Below are positions 22,661-22,999 of a stretch of DNA of 22,999 nucleotides, piece by piece. Below the pieces are notes generated by a model. It saw only the letters and a list, made by a program, of their open reading frames with translations, searched no databases and was not told where the DNA came from. Both the position numbers and the translations under genes were made by a program. The first letter of the stretch is position 1, and every line of letters starts with the position of its first letter. The stretch is from Monoraphidium neglectum (lineage: Eukaryota > Chlorophyta > Chlorophyceae > Sphaeropleales > Selenastraceae), in assembly GCF_000611645.1 (NCBI RefSeq), contig NW_014013012.1, positions 1 through 22,999 on the forward strand, given 5' to 3'.

Positions 22661-22999
22661 GTGAGCATACGCGGAGGGTTGCAAGGGGGGGCCAGCGGGG
22701 GCTCAGGGGTGGAGGTAGAGGATGGGGTGGCCGGCAGCGCGGCCCTGGACTACGGCGGTGCATGAGGCTTGAAGCGGGAGGGTTGGCGGTGACCAATCAA
22801 GTGGGAAGCTCCAGGTCGGGGGGCCACGCGGGCCGGGCTCGCCCTGCGCTGTCTCGACGATCAGCTGCGGGGCGAGCCGCGCGAGGGCGGCTGAGTGTAT
22901 GGAGGTGTAGTGCCATGGGTAGAGGGATTGCAGTGCTGAGAGCTCCTTCTCCCTGACCGCGGCCTCTCCTTCTCTTCCCCCTCCCTCCTACCCCCACCC
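22661..22999 (+). other. Intron of TXNDC9 truncated by the window edge
   Basis: Follows the donor GTGAGC at 22661. The last ~45 bases are strongly pyrimidine-rich (CCTCTCC, CTTCTCTTCCCC, CTCCCTCCTACCCCC), typical of the tract before an acceptor. The next exon therefore probably begins within a few bases beyond the window. Confidence 0.6.

Overview
The window looks like nuclear DNA of a green alga (Chlorophyta, probably Chlorophyceae or Trebouxiophyceae). It is GC-rich. Coding sequence is broken into many short exons joined by introns with GTGAG/GTGCG/GTGGG-type donors and CAG acceptors. TGTAA (the chlorophyte poly(A) signal) lies downstream of several genes, and CAG/CTG, GGC and TG/CA microsatellites are abundant. 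Plant- or eukaryote-specific proteins (mitochondrial complex I, a plastid-targeted protein, a catalase chaperone, kinesin) rule out a prokaryote. I reconstructed exons by hand from reading-frame continuity and splice sites. Every multi-exon model below keeps its phase throughout, and the complete ones total a multiple of three.

Layout. (1) 171-2958, minus: amino-terminal part of a kinesin-12-type motor, running off the left edge. (2) 3335-5221, plus: 296-aa coiled-coil protein, divergent from the kinesin, possibly a Mis14/NSL1-like kinetochore subunit. (3) 6292-7869, plus: single-exon secreted Gln/Pro-rich protein with two long pure CAG tracts and a regular array of N-glycosylation sequons. 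(4) 8777-12138, minus: six-exon GalT/HIT-superfamily enzyme, convergent with gene 3. (5) 12479-14688, plus: NCA1, a RING plus TPR catalase chaperone, divergent from gene 4. (6) 15156-17049, plus: conserved plastid-targeted protein of unknown function. (7) 18166-20655, plus: NDUFS8/TYKY, the 2x[4Fe-4S] subunit of mitochondrial complex I. (8) 21212-22660, plus: 5' part of TXNDC9/PLP3, running off the right edge.

How the genes relate. There are no operons. Two divergent promoters (2959-3334 and 12139-12478) and one convergent junction (7870-8776) organise the left half; the right half is four co-oriented genes. The kinesin, the kinetochore candidate and TXNDC9/PLP3 (a tubulin-folding cofactor family) all touch on microtubules or division. 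The rest are ordinary metabolic or organellar genes. I see no mobile element, CRISPR array, viral gene, tRNA or rRNA. No wholly new system is evident. The least-described items are the sequon-array glycoprotein, the HGHAQ enzyme and the NSL1-like candidate.
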